Below, piece after piece: positions 51,990 to 61,330 of a stretch of DNA of 64,000 nt (position 1 is its first letter; each line of letters opens with the position of its first letter). The DNA lies in assembly GCF_018449475.1 (NCBI RefSeq), contig NZ_JAHCQH010000012.1:1-64000 (forward strand). Direction: 5' to 3'. Under the pieces are notes generated by a model. That model had not been told where the DNA came from, ran no database searches, and worked only from the letters and a program-made list of their open reading frames with translations. A program made the translations under genes and the position numbers. The DNA comes from Ancylobacter radicis. Lineage in GTDB: Bacteria > Pseudomonadota > Alphaproteobacteria > Rhizobiales > Xanthobacteraceae.

Positions 51990-52762
51990 TGGCGCTGCAT
52001 GTGACGGGCCTGTCGGTCGGCTACGGTCGCCGCCCTATTATCGAAGGTCTTGATATAAAAGAGATTTCCGGCGGCTCCGTGACGGCCCTGATCGGCCCCA
52101 ACGCCGCCGGCAAGACCACGCTGCTGCGGGCCCTCGCCGGACTGGTGCCGGCCAAGGGATCGATCCGTCTGGATGATGTGGAGTTGGCCTCACTGTCCGT
52201 CGCCGGTCACGCCCGCCACGTCACCTATATGCCGCAGGCCCTGCCGCAGCGCGTGGCGCTGACCGTGCTTGAGGCCACGCTGAGTGCGCTCATGTCCGGG
52301 GAGGAGGGCAGCAAATCGCCTGCGCAAGCACGGCTGCGCGCTCTCAACGCATTGGAAAGGCTTGACATTTCCGACCTCGCCATGCGCGGCCTCGACGAAC
52401 TGTCCGGCGGCCAGCGCCAGTTGGCCAGCCTCGCCCAATCCATCGTGCGCGAACCTTCGGTGCTGCTGCTGGACGAGCCGACGAGTGCGCTCGACATTCA
52501 CCACCAGTTGCGGGTGATGCAGCTGGTGGAAGAACTCGCACGCGAACGCGGCATCATCGTCATCATCGTACTCCACGACATCGCCCAGGCGGCGCGCTAT
52601 GCGCAGCGGATTATCGTTCTGGAACAAGGCGCTATCGCCGCAGACGGTAGTCCGGCACAGGCGATCACGCCGGCCACGCTGGCGCGCGTCTACAAGGTCG
52701 AGGCGCGGGTCGAGGCCTGCTCGCGCGGCTTCCTCCAGGTCATCGTCGACCGCGCGCTTTAG
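51989..52762 (+). CDS. Iron-siderophore ABC transporter ATPase
   Basis: A 257-residue nucleotide-binding subunit energising siderophore import. Walker A is GPNAAGKTT near 36-44, the signature is LSGGQRQLASL near 136-146, Walker B is VLLLDEPTSALD near 156-167, and the H-loop His is in VLHDIAQA. Overlaps the permease gene in TGATG (one base shared between stop and start). Convergent with entA, 16 bases apart. The partner binding protein is probably the one at 62634, the far end of the locus. Confidence 0.92.
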   Translation: MALHVTGLSVGYGRRPIIEGLDIKEISGGSVTALIGPNAAGKTTLLRALAGLVPAKGSIRLDDVELASLSVAGHARHVTYMPQALPQRVALTVLEATLSALMSGEEGSKSPAQARLRALNALERLDISDLAMRGLDELSGGQRQLASLAQSIVREPSVLLLDEPTSALDIHHQLRVMQLVEELARERGIIVIIVLHDIAQAARYAQRIIVLEQGAIAADGSPAQAITPATLARVYKVEARVEACSRGFLQVIVDRAL

Positions 52763-52778
52763 TCGTCGGATCAAACAC

Positions 52779-53555
52779 TTAGCCGCGCAGCGTGGCGCCG
52801 CCATCGACATAGAGATCGGTCATGGTGATGTGGCTGGCGCGGTCGGACAGCAGGAACACCACCGACTCCGCTACCTCCTCGGGCGTCGCCAGCTTGCCGA
52901 GCGGAATGCCGGCCTTGAAGGTCTCCGGCGTGCCGGCGATGACCCGCGCGGCGCCGTTCTCATCCCCCCACATGCCGGTCTGCATGGGCGTCAGGGTCGA
53001 GCCCGGAGCGACAATATTGCAGCGAATTCCGTGACTTGCGAGCTCCAGCCCGAGGCAGCGGGTGAACATGGTGGCGGCGGCTTTTGAGGCCGCGTAGGCC
53101 GACATGGCGTGGCGGGGGATGCCGGCGGCGTTCGATGATACCGTCACGATGGCCCCGCGCTTCCTCGCCTGCATGACCTTCGCGACCTCCCGGCTGACGC
53201 GAAAAACCCCGCCTGCATTGATACTTAGCACCCGCTCCCACTCGGCATCGGTGAGCTCCGTCACCACCGTGTTGGAGAGCACGCCGGCAACGTTGGCGAG
53301 CAGGTCGATGGGGCCGATGTGGTGGACGATCAGGCCGATCAGTGCAGTGACATCCACTGACGAGGCCACATCCAGCCGGAACGGCGTCACCGCGTCGCCG
53401 AACTCGCTGGCGAGCGCCTTCACCCCCGCCTCGTCACTATCGGTGGCGACGACGCGGGCGCCCTCCTCCACGAGAAGGCGCACCACCGCCGCGCCGATGC
53501 CGCCGGCCGCGCCGGTGACGAGGGCGAGCTTGCCGTTCAGACCGCTGTCGCGCAT
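52779..53555 (-). CDS. entA: 2,3-dihydro-2,3-dihydroxybenzoate dehydrogenase
   Basis: A 258-residue short-chain dehydrogenase that oxidises 2,3-dihydro-DHB to 2,3-dihydroxybenzoate. [11 protein letters not shown] near 15-25 is the NAD-binding motif, NVAGVLSN near 88-95 follows, and the catalytic Tyr-Lys are in SAYAASKAA near 152-160. [20 protein letters not shown] resembles the EntA/DhbA substrate region (as in LYGEDGVQQVIEGS of related enzymes), which supports this identity over a general SDR. Its start overlaps the end of entF by 19 bases. Last gene of the leftward operon. Confidence 0.9.
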   Translation of the reverse strand: MRDSGLNGKLALVTGAAGGIGAAVVRLLVEEGARVVATDSDEAGVKALASEFGDAVTPFRLDVASSVDVTALIGLIVHHIGPIDLLANVAGVLSNTVVTELTDAEWERVLSINAGGVFRVSREVAKVMQARKRGAIVTVSSNAAGIPRHAMSAYAASKAAATMFTRCLGLELASHGIRCNIVAPGSTLTPMQTGMWGDENGAARVIAGTPETFKAGIPLGKLATPEEVAESVVFLLSDRASHITMTDLYVDGGATLRG

Positions 53556-56500
53556 GTCGGCTCCTTGAAATCTTCCGCCGCCAGCAGGCGGGCGAGCGTG
53601 GGGGCGATGTGCGCGGTCGCCTCCGGCCCGGTGAGATGGGCGTGCAGCGCCGGCACCTCGATCACCGCGACCTCACGGGCATAGGCCCGCCACTGGTCGG
53701 GGGAGAGGTGGCGGCCCTGATGGTCGAGCCCGGCGCGGATATGGGTGATCGTGCCGTCATAGCGGCGGTGATGATGGCTGCGCACCAGACGGTTATTGCC
53801 GGCGACCACCCGCACCACGCCGTCGAGCGCGGCATCGGGCAGGCGCCCGAGCGGGCTGTCAGAGGCGCGCAGGAAGGCGAGCACGGAGGCGCGGGTGAGC
53901 GCCAGCGCCGGCAGCCGGTCGGGATCGTGGCCGGCAATGGCGATCAGCGCCTTGAGCGCGCCGTCCTCGCCGGGGTCCGGTTCGCCGCGCCAGACGTCGC
54001 AGGGGTAGGAATCGAGCATCACCACGAGCCCGACCTCACAGCCGAGATCGCGCAGCCGCACCGCCATGGCCTGCGCGATGATGCCGCCGACCGACCAGCC
54101 GAGCAGATGATAGGGGCCTTCCGGGCTGATGGCCCGGATGCGCGCGACATAATCGGCGGCCAGCGCCTCAAGGCTCGAAGGCACCGCCCCGTCCGGCGCC
54201 AGAGCGGGCGCCTGAAGGCCGTAGACCGTGCGGCGCGGCGCCAAGGCGCGGGCGAGCCGGCCATAGCACCAGGAAATGCCGCCGGCCGGGTGGATGGCGA
54301 ACAGCGGCGGCAGAGCGGGATCGCCCGCCACCAGCGTGATCAGCGGGTCGAGACCTGAATCCTCGCCCTGCCCTTCCGCATCGATCAGCCGGGCGAAGCC
54401 TTCGACGCTCGGCTGGGCGAACAGCGCGCCAAGGCCGGGATCGCGGCCGAACGCCTCGCGCACCCTGAGCAGCAGCGCGACGGCAGCGAGCGAATCCCCG
54501 CCCAGCGTGAAGAAATCATCTTCCGCCGCGATGGGCGTGGCGAGCTGAAGCTGGTCGGCGAACAAAGCGGCGAGGCGCTGCTCGGTCGGCGTTTCCGGCA
54601 CGCGCTGGCCGGTTCCCGCGAAATCTGGGGCGGGCAGCGCACCACGATCCAGCTTGCCATTGGCGTTCACCGGCAGCGCGTCGAGGGCCACGAAGGCGGC
54701 GGGCACCATATAGTCCGGCACCTTGGCGGCCACGCGCGCCTTGAGGATGGCGAGGTCCGCGCCGGGCTCGGGCACGACATAGGCGACGATGCGCTTGGTG
54801 CCGCGATCCTCGCGCGCGACAATGCCGGCCTGCCGCACAAGGCCGGAGGCCATCACCGCCGCCTCGATCTCGCCGAGCTCGATGCGCAGGCCGCGAATCT
54901 TGATCTGGTGATCCGAGCGGCCGAGATAGACCACCGCGCCATCCGGGCGGATGAGCGCGAGATCGCCCGTCGCGTAGATGCGTTCGCCCGGCTGGTGCGG
55001 GTCGGCGACAAAACGCTCGGCCGTGAGGTCCGGGCGGCCGAGATAGAAGCGCGCGAGCTGCACCCCGCCGAGATAGAGATGACCCGCCACATTCGGCGGC
55101 TGCGGGCGGCCCTGCTCGTCCAGCACATAGAGCCGCGTGTTCCACACCGGAAAGCCGATCGGCACGGAGAGCGAGCGGTCGTCGCGCGCGGCGGGCCAGT
55201 AGCTCACATCCACCGCCGCCTCGGTCGGCCCGTAGAGATTGTGCAGCTCGGCCTTGAGCGTGCGGTGGAAGCGGTCGCGCAGATCCGCCGGCAGCTCCTC
55301 GCCGGAGCAGAACACGCGGGCAAGGCTCAGCCCCTGCGCACTCGGCTCGGCGAGGAAGGCGGCGAGCATGGAGGGCACGAAATGCGCTGTCGTGATGGCC
55401 TCGGCGCGGATGAGGCGGGCGAGCGCCACGGGATCGCGATGCGCCTCCGGCGGGGCGACGACCAGCGTGCAGCCGGTGAGGAAGGGCAGGAAGAATTCCC
55501 ACACCGACACGTCGAAGGTCGCCGGGGTCTTCTGCAGGATGATGTCGGCGGGCGTGAAAGCGTAATGCTCCCGCATCCATTCCAGCCGGTTGACGATGGC
55601 GCGGTGCTCGATGACGACGCCCTTCGGCTCGCCGGTCGAGCCGGAGGTGTAGATCACATAGGCCGCGTCACCGGGCTTGGGGCCCGCCAGAGGGGTGCCG
55701 GTGGGATCGCGCGGCCAGGCGGCGGGCGAGAGCACGGGAACGCCGGCAAAGCGCGGCGCATCGCCCTCCCGCGCCAAAACCAGCTTCGGGGAGGCGGAGG
55801 CGAGGATGCGGGCGAGCCGCGCATCCGGCTGGGCGAGATCGACCGGCAGATAGGCGGCGCCCGCGCGGATGATGGCGAGAAGCGCGATCACCAGTTCCAG
55901 CGAGCGCGGCAGCGCCACCACGACGATGTCCTCACGGCCGATGCCCCGTTCGGCCAGCGCCTCGGCCAGCGCGCGCGAGCGGGCATCGAGCGTCGCATAG
56001 TCCAGCGTCTGGCCCTCGAAGCGCAGGGCGGGAGCGTCGGGCGTCTCCCGCATCCGCGCCTCGATCAGGGCGGCGAGCGTGGTGTCGGGCACCGGGTGAT
56101 CGGTGGCGTTGAGCGTCACCAGCGCCCAATGGGCTTCCTCGGGCGTCGCGGTCGGCACCGTGTCGAGCGTATCCGCGTCGCTCGCAGCAGCGATGAACTG
56201 CGCGAGGCGCGCCGCATGGGCCTCGACGCTCCCCGCATCATAGAGGTCCGGGTTGGCGTCGACCTCAAGCCGCAGCCCGTCCGTGCCGTGCAGGCGGAAG
56301 GTGAAGGTGATGTCCTCCACCGGCCCGGTGCTCAGCACCTCCAGCCGGCTCTCCAGCCCGGCAAAGCGGGGTTTCTCGTCGAAGGGCAGCAGGTTGATGA
56401 GCGGGCCGTGCAGCCGCCGCTGGCCGCCGATCAGCTTGAGGTCGCGGCGCAGCTGCTCGCTGCGGTAGCGCCCATGGCGGCGGGCGCGGGTGAGGCTCCT

Positions 56501-57445
56501 GGCGACCCCCGTCAGATAATCCGCCAGCGGCGCGCCGGCCGGCACCGCGACGCGCAGCGGCAGCACATTCATCAGCATGGCCGGCACGCGCGCCGCCGCG
56601 CTGCCCATGCGGGCCATGAAGGGCACCCCGACCACCACCTCGGGCGTCGCCGTATGGCGCTGGACATAGGCGGCGGCGAGCGCGGTGACGACATCCGGCC
56701 ATGGCACGTTCACGCGGTCGCCCAGCGCGCGCAGCCGGGCGAAGGCGGCGCGATCGATCTCCACCGCGCGGCGATGGAAGGTGAAGGCGCTCGCCGGATT
56801 ACCCGCCGCGAGGCTCGCCACTTCCGGCCGGTCGGCGAACAGGGCCTGCCAATAGGCGCCATCGGCCGCCCGCTTTTCCGAGGCGCGGTAGGCGGCGTCC
56901 TCATTGAGCGCGACCCGCACCGAGGGCAGAGGGTTGCCGGGCGCGTTCCCGGTACGGGCGGCGTTGTACAGTTCGGCCACGCGCTGGGTGAGCAGGATGA
57001 TTCCATAACCATCAATGGCGAGATGGTGGACGCGCTGCTGCCAGATGTGCCTGCTGGGGCCAAGGACGAACAGCCGCTGCGCGGCGAGCGGGTCGCGGGT
57101 CGGGTCGAGCGGGGTCGCCATGTCGCGGGCAATATCCGCCAGCGCCGCCGCCAGCGGATCGGGCGCATCGGCAAGGTCGATCAGCTCCAGCGCCGGGCGG
57201 TGCGCCGGATCGAGACACTGGCGCGGCCCTGCGGGGTCGTCGATCATACGCAGGGAGAGCGCGTCAGCCTCCTCGACCAGCTGCGCCAGCGCGGCGGCGA
57301 AGGCCGCGCGGTCCAGCGGGCCGGTCAGCTCGATATACTGGCCGGCATGGAACAGCGGGTTGGCCGGGTCGAGACGCTGCGCGTACCACAGCCCCGCCTG
57401 CGCCTCGGCGAGCGGGAAAGTCTCGGCCTCAGGGGTTCCCGTCAT
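53537..57445 (-). CDS. entF: Single-module NRPS, EntF-type (C-A-T-TE)
   Basis: A 1302-residue synthetase. The condensation domain (about 8-440) has HHLAIDG at 140-146. The adenylation domain (about 465-960) has YTSGSTGEPKG and GRSDHQIKIRGLRIELGEIE. The carrier domain has FFTLGGDSLAA near 1000, and the thioesterase has GWSVGG. Specificity residues that I can read (TFDVSVW, TTAHFVPS, RVFCSGE, NLYGPTEAAVD) give D-V-W-H-F-S-L-V-D-K, the same as E. coli EntF, so serine is predicted. It would join DHB to Ser and cyclise or release the oligomer. Four bases follow the carrier-protein gene. No MbtH gene is seen nearby. Confidence 0.93.
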   Translation of the reverse strand: MTGTPEAETFPLAEAQAGLWYAQRLDPANPLFHAGQYIELTGPLDRAAFAAALAQLVEEADALSLRMIDDPAGPRQCLDPAHRPALELIDLADAPDPLAAALADIARDMATPLDPTRDPLAAQRLFVLGPSRHIWQQRVHHLAIDGYGIILLTQRVAELYNAARTGNAPGNPLPSVRVALNEDAAYRASEKRAADGAYWQALFADRPEVASLAAGNPASAFTFHRRAVEIDRAAFARLRALGDRVNVPWPDVVTALAAAYVQRHTATPEVVVGVPFMARMGSAAARVPAMLMNVLPLRVAVPAGAPLADYLTGVARSLTRARRHGRYRSEQLRRDLKLIGGQRRLHGPLINLLPFDEKPRFAGLESRLEVLSTGPVEDITFTFRLHGTDGLRLEVDANPDLYDAGSVEAHAARLAQFIAAASDADTLDTVPTATPEEAHWALVTLNATDHPVPDTTLAALIEARMRETPDAPALRFEGQTLDYATLDARSRALAEALAERGIGREDIVVVALPRSLELVIALLAIIRAGAAYLPVDLAQPDARLARILASASPKLVLAREGDAPRFAGVPVLSPAAWPRDPTGTPLAGPKPGDAAYVIYTSGSTGEPKGVVIEHRAIVNRLEWMREHYAFTPADIILQKTPATFDVSVWEFFLPFLTGCTLVVAPPEAHRDPVALARLIRAEAITTAHFVPSMLAAFLAEPSAQGLSLARVFCSGEELPADLRDRFHRTLKAELHNLYGPTEAAVDVSYWPAARDDRSLSVPIGFPVWNTRLYVLDEQGRPQPPNVAGHLYLGGVQLARFYLGRPDLTAERFVADPHQPGERIYATGDLALIRPDGAVVYLGRSDHQIKIRGLRIELGEIEAAVMASGLVRQAGIVAREDRGTKRIVAYVVPEPGADLAILKARVAAKVPDYMVPAAFVALDALPVNANGKLDRGALPAPDFAGTGQRVPETPTEQRLAALFADQLQLATPIAAEDDFFTLGGDSLAAVALLLRVREAFGRDPGLGALFAQPSVEGFARLIDAEGQGEDSGLDPLITLVAGDPALPPLFAIHPAGGISWCYGRLARALAPRRTVYGLQAPALAPDGAVPSSLEALAADYVARIRAISPEGPYHLLGWSVGGIIAQAMAVRLRDLGCEVGLVVMLDSYPCDVWRGEPDPGEDGALKALIAIAGHDPDRLPALALTRASVLAFLRASDSPLGRLPDAALDGVVRVVAGNNRLVRSHHHRRYDGTITHIRAGLDHQGRHLSPDQWRAYAREVAVIEVPALHAHLTGPEATAHIAPTLARLLAAEDFKEPTCATAV

Positions 57446-57449
57446 GCAA

Positions 57450-57734
57450 TCAGGCCCGCGCGGCCTGTTTGGCGCTGATGAGCGCCCACCAGCCATTCAG
57501 CGTCGGGGTTTCCGCGAAGTCGGAAAATTCCAGCTCCAGCCCGCCCTCGCTCCAGGTCAGCACGAGATTCATCGCGCGCATGGAATCGAGGCCGAGATCC
57601 ATCAGGCTGTCATCGCCGCCGATCTCGTCGGGGTCCTCATGCAGCATGCGGGCGATGTCGGCGCGCATCCGCTCGCGGGTGATCGGGGCAGCGGGGGCCA
57701 CGATGCGGGTGATATCGCCGGGCTCGATGGCCAT
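57450..57734 (-). CDS. Free-standing aryl carrier protein
   Basis: A 94-residue acyl carrier domain matching the C-terminal domain of EntB. DLGLDSMRAMNL near 47-58 contains Ser51, the phosphopantetheine site. The C-terminal TPTLNGWWALIS matches the TIDAWWKLLS end of EntB. It receives 2,3-DHB from EntE and presents it to the EntF condensation domain. In E. coli and B. subtilis this domain is fused to isochorismatase; here the genes are separate and overlap by one base. ATG 57734 was chosen; an upstream extension of 15 codons would overlap the isochorismatase end. Confidence 0.9.
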   Translation of the reverse strand: MAIEPGDITRIVAPAAPITRERMRADIARMLHEDPDEIGGDDSLMDLGLDSMRAMNLVLTWSEGGLELEFSDFAETPTLNGWWALISAKQAARA

Positions 57735-58378
57735 CACAGCACCTCCAGAACATCCGCGCTCATAAGCGGCACCGCGCACACATCCGCCGCATAGGCGAGG
57801 GCGAGGTCATGCTTGGCGCGGGAGAAATCGGCCAGCGCATCGGCCACCAGGAAGGGCTCGATGTCGCGCATGAAGGCGTCGGCGGCGGTGAGCGTGCAGC
57901 CGATATGGGCGTAGACGCCGCAGATGACGAGCTGGTCGCGGCCGCGCGCGCGCATCAGCGTCTCCAGATTGGAGCGCTGGAAGGCGCTGTAGCGGTGTTT
58001 CACTAGCACGAAGTCGCCGGGCTGCGGGGCGAGCGCGGCATGGATCGGCTGGTGCTCGGGCGCCCCGCTCATGCCGGGGCCCCAGAGGTCAGCCTGAAGG
58101 CCGCGGTCGCGCCGGTCCTGATTGCCCTCCTGCGCGGTGTAGAACACCGGCACGCCCGCCGCTCGCGCCGCCTCAGCCAGCGCGGCGATATGGGCGATCA
58201 CCGGCACGAGCGGGGAAGTATCGGGGGCGAAGACGCGCAGGAAATAGTTCTGCATGTCGTGGATCAGCAGCGCGGCGCGGTCGCGCTCCAGCTTCCATGG
58301 CCCGCGCGGGGTGGGGAGTTCCTCGCGGCGCGGCAAATCGTAGGGGGGAATCGTCGGCAGGCCGGGTTTGGCGCTCAT
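57734..58378 (-). CDS. entB: Isochorismatase, free-standing EntB N-terminal domain
   Basis: A 214-residue enzyme that removes pyruvate from isochorismate to give 2,3-dihydro-DHB. [16 protein letters not shown] near 6-21 is the EntB N-terminus. The catalytic Asp is in [10 protein letters not shown] near 37-46, the Lys in [11 protein letters not shown] and the conserved region is [20 protein letters not shown] near 148. The protein stops where EntB would continue into its carrier domain. It overlaps entE by four bases (ATGA). The start at 58378 matches the family; the upstream open frame lies in entE. Confidence 0.92.
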   Translation of the reverse strand: MSAKPGLPTIPPYDLPRREELPTPRGPWKLERDRAALLIHDMQNYFLRVFAPDTSPLVPVIAHIAALAEAARAAGVPVFYTAQEGNQDRRDRGLQADLWGPGMSGAPEHQPIHAALAPQPGDFVLVKHRYSAFQRSNLETLMRARGRDQLVICGVYAHIGCTLTAADAFMRDIEPFLVADALADFSRAKHDLALAYAADVCAVPLMSADVLEVL

Positions 58379-60003
58379 CGGGCGGCCTCCTGTTCGAGGA
58401 AGCGGCGGCGGAGATTCGCCCGCAGCTCCTTGCGCGAGACCTTGCCGACGGCGGTCGTCTCGAAGGCGTCGACGAAGACGATCTGGTCCGGCACCTTGAA
58501 GTCGGCGAGGCCGCGCGTGCGCATCCATGCCTTCAGCGCGGCGGCCTTGGGCTTCTCGCCTTGCGCGATGATGAAGGCGCAGGACCGCTCGCCCAAAAAC
58601 GCATCCGGCAGCGACACCACCGCCGCGTCGAACACGCTGGGGTGGCCGAGCAGATGGTCCTCGATCTCCTCGGCGGAGATCTTCTCGCCGGCGCGGTTGA
58701 TGTGGTCGCTGGCGCGGCCCTGCACGACGAGATAGCCCTCGGGGGTGCGCTTCACCACGTCGCCGGTGCGGTAATAGCCGTCCGGCGTGAAGGCGCGGGC
58801 ATTGGCCCCGTCATTATTGTGGTAGGCGCGGATCGTGTAGGGCCCGCGCGTCAACAGGTTGCCGGCCTCGCCCTCGGGCACGGGATGGCCCGCATCGTCG
58901 AGGATCAGCACCTCGTCGGCGTCGCTGATCGGCCGGCCCTGCGTCTCGACGATGATCTCGTCGGGGTCGTCGAGGCGGGTGTAGTTCACCAGCCCTTCAG
59001 CCATGCCGAACACCTGCTGCAGCGTGCAGCCGAGCACCGGGCGCACGCGGCGCGCCGATTCCGGCAGGAACTTCGCCCCGCCGACCTGCAGCACCTGAAG
59101 CGAGGACAGATCGTGCGTCGTCGTGGGCGCGGCCTGGAGCCACAGCAGGGCGAGCGGCGGCACGAGGCCGGTGATGGTCACCCGCTCGCGGGCGATCAGC
59201 GGGAACGCGGCTTCCGGGCTCGGCGAGGGCGCCAGCACGATGCGCGACCCCGCATAGAGCGCGCCGAACACGCCGGGCGAGCTCATGGGGAAATTATGCG
59301 CCACGGGGAGCGCGGCGAGATAGACGCTGTCGGGGCTGAGCTGGCAGATCTCCGCGCTCGCCCGGAACGAATAGATATAATCGTCATGGGTGCGCGGGAT
59401 CAGCTTGGAGAGCCCCGTCGAGCCGCCGGAAATCTGCAGGAAGGCGACCTCCGAGGGGTCGGCATCCTCGGGGAGCACCACGCCTTCGCCGGAGGGCAGC
59501 GTGTCGAGCGAGGGGAAGTCTCCGCCCTCCCCGACCACCACGACATGTTCCACGGCCGGCACCTCGGCGGTGACCTGCTGGGCCAGCGTCCGATAGTCGA
59601 AGCCGTCATGGTTCTGCGCCACGATATAGCCGCGCGCTTCCGCCGTGCGGGCGAAATGGGCGATCTCGATCTGGCGATGGGCGGGGAGCGCGTAGACCGG
59701 GACCAGCCGGGCGCGGAACAGGCCGAACACCACCGACAGAAATTCCGGGATGTTGGGAAGCTGCACCACCACCCGGTCGCCGGGCTGAAAGCCCAGCGCC
59801 AGCAGGCCACGGGCGATGCGTTCCGCGCGGGCCTCAAGCTCCACGAAAGTCCAGCGCGCCTCCCCGCCGACGACCGCGATGTGGTCCGGCATCTCCCGCA
59901 CGCGCTGGCGCAGGAACGAGGTGAAGGTCTCGCCGCGCCAATAGCCGGCGGCGCGGTAGCGCGCGGCACATTCCGGCGGCCAGACCTGTCGCAGCGGGAT
60001 CAC
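58375..60003 (-). CDS. entE: 2,3-dihydroxybenzoate-AMP ligase
   Basis: A 542-residue stand-alone adenylation enzyme that activates 2,3-DHB and loads it on the aryl carrier protein. The P-loop is [13 protein letters not shown] near 188-200. The substrate pocket segment is [13 protein letters not shown] near 236-248, with Asn where amino-acid-activating domains have Asp; this Asn is diagnostic of aryl acids such as DHB or salicylate. The C-terminal region has [20 protein letters not shown], and the catalytic Lys is in [13 protein letters not shown]. Overlaps entC at its start and entB at its end by four bases each. Confidence 0.94.
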   Translation of the reverse strand: MIPLRQVWPPECAARYRAAGYWRGETFTSFLRQRVREMPDHIAVVGGEARWTFVELEARAERIARGLLALGFQPGDRVVVQLPNIPEFLSVVFGLFRARLVPVYALPAHRQIEIAHFARTAEARGYIVAQNHDGFDYRTLAQQVTAEVPAVEHVVVVGEGGDFPSLDTLPSGEGVVLPEDADPSEVAFLQISGGSTGLSKLIPRTHDDYIYSFRASAEICQLSPDSVYLAALPVAHNFPMSSPGVFGALYAGSRIVLAPSPSPEAAFPLIARERVTITGLVPPLALLWLQAAPTTTHDLSSLQVLQVGGAKFLPESARRVRPVLGCTLQQVFGMAEGLVNYTRLDDPDEIIVETQGRPISDADEVLILDDAGHPVPEGEAGNLLTRGPYTIRAYHNNDGANARAFTPDGYYRTGDVVKRTPEGYLVVQGRASDHINRAGEKISAEEIEDHLLGHPSVFDAAVVSLPDAFLGERSCAFIIAQGEKPKAAALKAWMRTRGLADFKVPDQIVFVDAFETTAVGKVSRKELRANLRRRFLEQEAAR

Positions 60004-61238
60004 GGGACCTTTTCCTCCAGCGGACGGCCATCCTCGTCAATGCCGAAGGCCTGAAGCAGCGCGGCGAATTTGGCGGAAGTCTCCTCCCCCTCAGCGATGG
60101 GATCGGAGCCCGGCACGATGCCGGCCCCGGCATAAAGCCGCGCCTCGCCGCCGGCAATCCGCGCGCAGCGAATGGCGACGTGCCAGGCGCCGTCCCCGGC
60201 CTCGTCGCAATGGCCGACGGCGCCGGCATAGAAGCCGCGATCATAGCCTTCCAGCTCCGCGATGAGCCGCGCCGCCGCCGGGCGCGGCGTGCCGCACACG
60301 GCCGGCGTCGGGTGCAGCAGCGCCGCAAGTTCCAGGCTGGAGAGCGCGGGGTCGCGCAGGCGGCCGGCAATGCGGGTGCCGAGGTGCCACATAGTGGCGG
60401 TCGAGGTGATCTGCGTGCCCTCGGGCGTGCCGAGTTCAAGGCAATAGGGCGCGAGCTGGTCGAGAATCGCCTCGACCACGGCGCGGTGTTCGCGCCCGTC
60501 CTTCTCGGAAACGGCGAGCGCCTGCGCGGCGGCCCGGTCCAGCGCCGGGTCGGCATGGCGGCGCGCGGAGCCGGCCAGCGGGTGGGAGAGGATCGCCTCG
60601 CCCCGTTTGGAAATCAGCAGCTCCGGCGTCGCGCCGATGAAGGCGCCGTCCCCCTCCGCTCCCGATACCGGCACGCAGAAGGTGGTGACGCTCTCGTCGC
60701 GGGCGAGGATGCGCAGGAGCGCGCGGGCGTCGATCGGCCGGTCGGCGGCGAGGCGCAGGCTGCGCGAGAGCACGATCTTGCGCAGATCATCCTCGCCATC
60801 CGCCATTTTCTCCAGCGCGGCCGCGACGGCGGCGCGGTAGGCGGGGAGCGTCGGCTCGGCCATGACCCGCCAGTGCGGGGCCGGCAGCGTATCCCGCGCG
60901 GCCGCCGGGGGCGCCGCCGGAAAGGCCGACTGGAGGGTTTGGGCGAGAGGCGAGCGGCCGGCGAGGCGGGTCAGCTCCGCCGGCTGGAACAGATAGGCGG
61001 GCGCAGCCATGTCGTAGGGCAGCGCGCCGACCAGCACACGCGGCCCGTCCGGCCGCGCGGCAAAATAGTCCCGCACGCGCGCCTGCACAGGCGCCGCGCC
61101 GGGATCGAGACGGCCGAGGCAGCCCCGGCCGATGAGCGTCTCGCGCCCCGAGACGAGAGCGAATGGCAGGGAAGCGGCGGCATCCGGCCGCGCCGGCCAC
61201 GTCGCGGCAGGCTCGTCCCTCATGCCGCGCATGCGCAT
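60000..61238 (-). CDS. entC: Isochorismate synthase
   Basis: About 412 residues. It isomerises chorismate to isochorismate, the first committed step to DHB. The chorismate-binding fold shows [10 protein letters not shown] near 160, [10 protein letters not shown] near 205, [10 protein letters not shown] near 225, [16 protein letters not shown] near 305 and [11 protein letters not shown] near 332, with metal-ligand glutamates late ([12 protein letters not shown]). The start is uncertain: ATG 61238 has GGAG close by, but 61223, 61262 and a GTG at 61286 are possible. Overlaps entE by four bases. Confidence 0.92.
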   Translation of the reverse strand: MRMRGMRDEPAATWPARPDAAASLPFALVSGRETLIGRGCLGRLDPGAAPVQARVRDYFAARPDGPRVLVGALPYDMAAPAYLFQPAELTRLAGRSPLAQTLQSAFPAAPPAAARDTLPAPHWRVMAEPTLPAYRAAVAAALEKMADGEDDLRKIVLSRSLRLAADRPIDARALLRILARDESVTTFCVPVSGAEGDGAFIGATPELLISKRGEAILSHPLAGSARRHADPALDRAAAQALAVSEKDGREHRAVVEAILDQLAPYCLELGTPEGTQITSTATMWHLGTRIAGRLRDPALSSLELAALLHPTPAVCGTPRPAAARLIAELEGYDRGFYAGAVGHCDEAGDGAWHVAIRCARIAGGEARLYAGAGIVPGSDPIAEGEETSAKFAALLQAFGIDEDGRPLEEKVP

Positions 61239-61330
61239 CGCTCCGCTCGGGCAGGCACTCATCGACAGGTACTCATCAGCACGCACTCATCGGCAGGTTG
61301 CTCGGCAATTCCAGCTCCGGGCGCGCCGGA

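Noticed and set aside
54908-57478. 856-codon ORF antisense to entF
   Set aside because: Same reason: a shadow frame opposite a clear multidomain NRPS.
57734-58378. Frameshift error splitting a fused EntB
   Set aside because: Both parts are complete, the carrier gene has its own ATG, and the junction is a tidy start/stop overlap like the other joints in this operon. Not fully excluded without reads.
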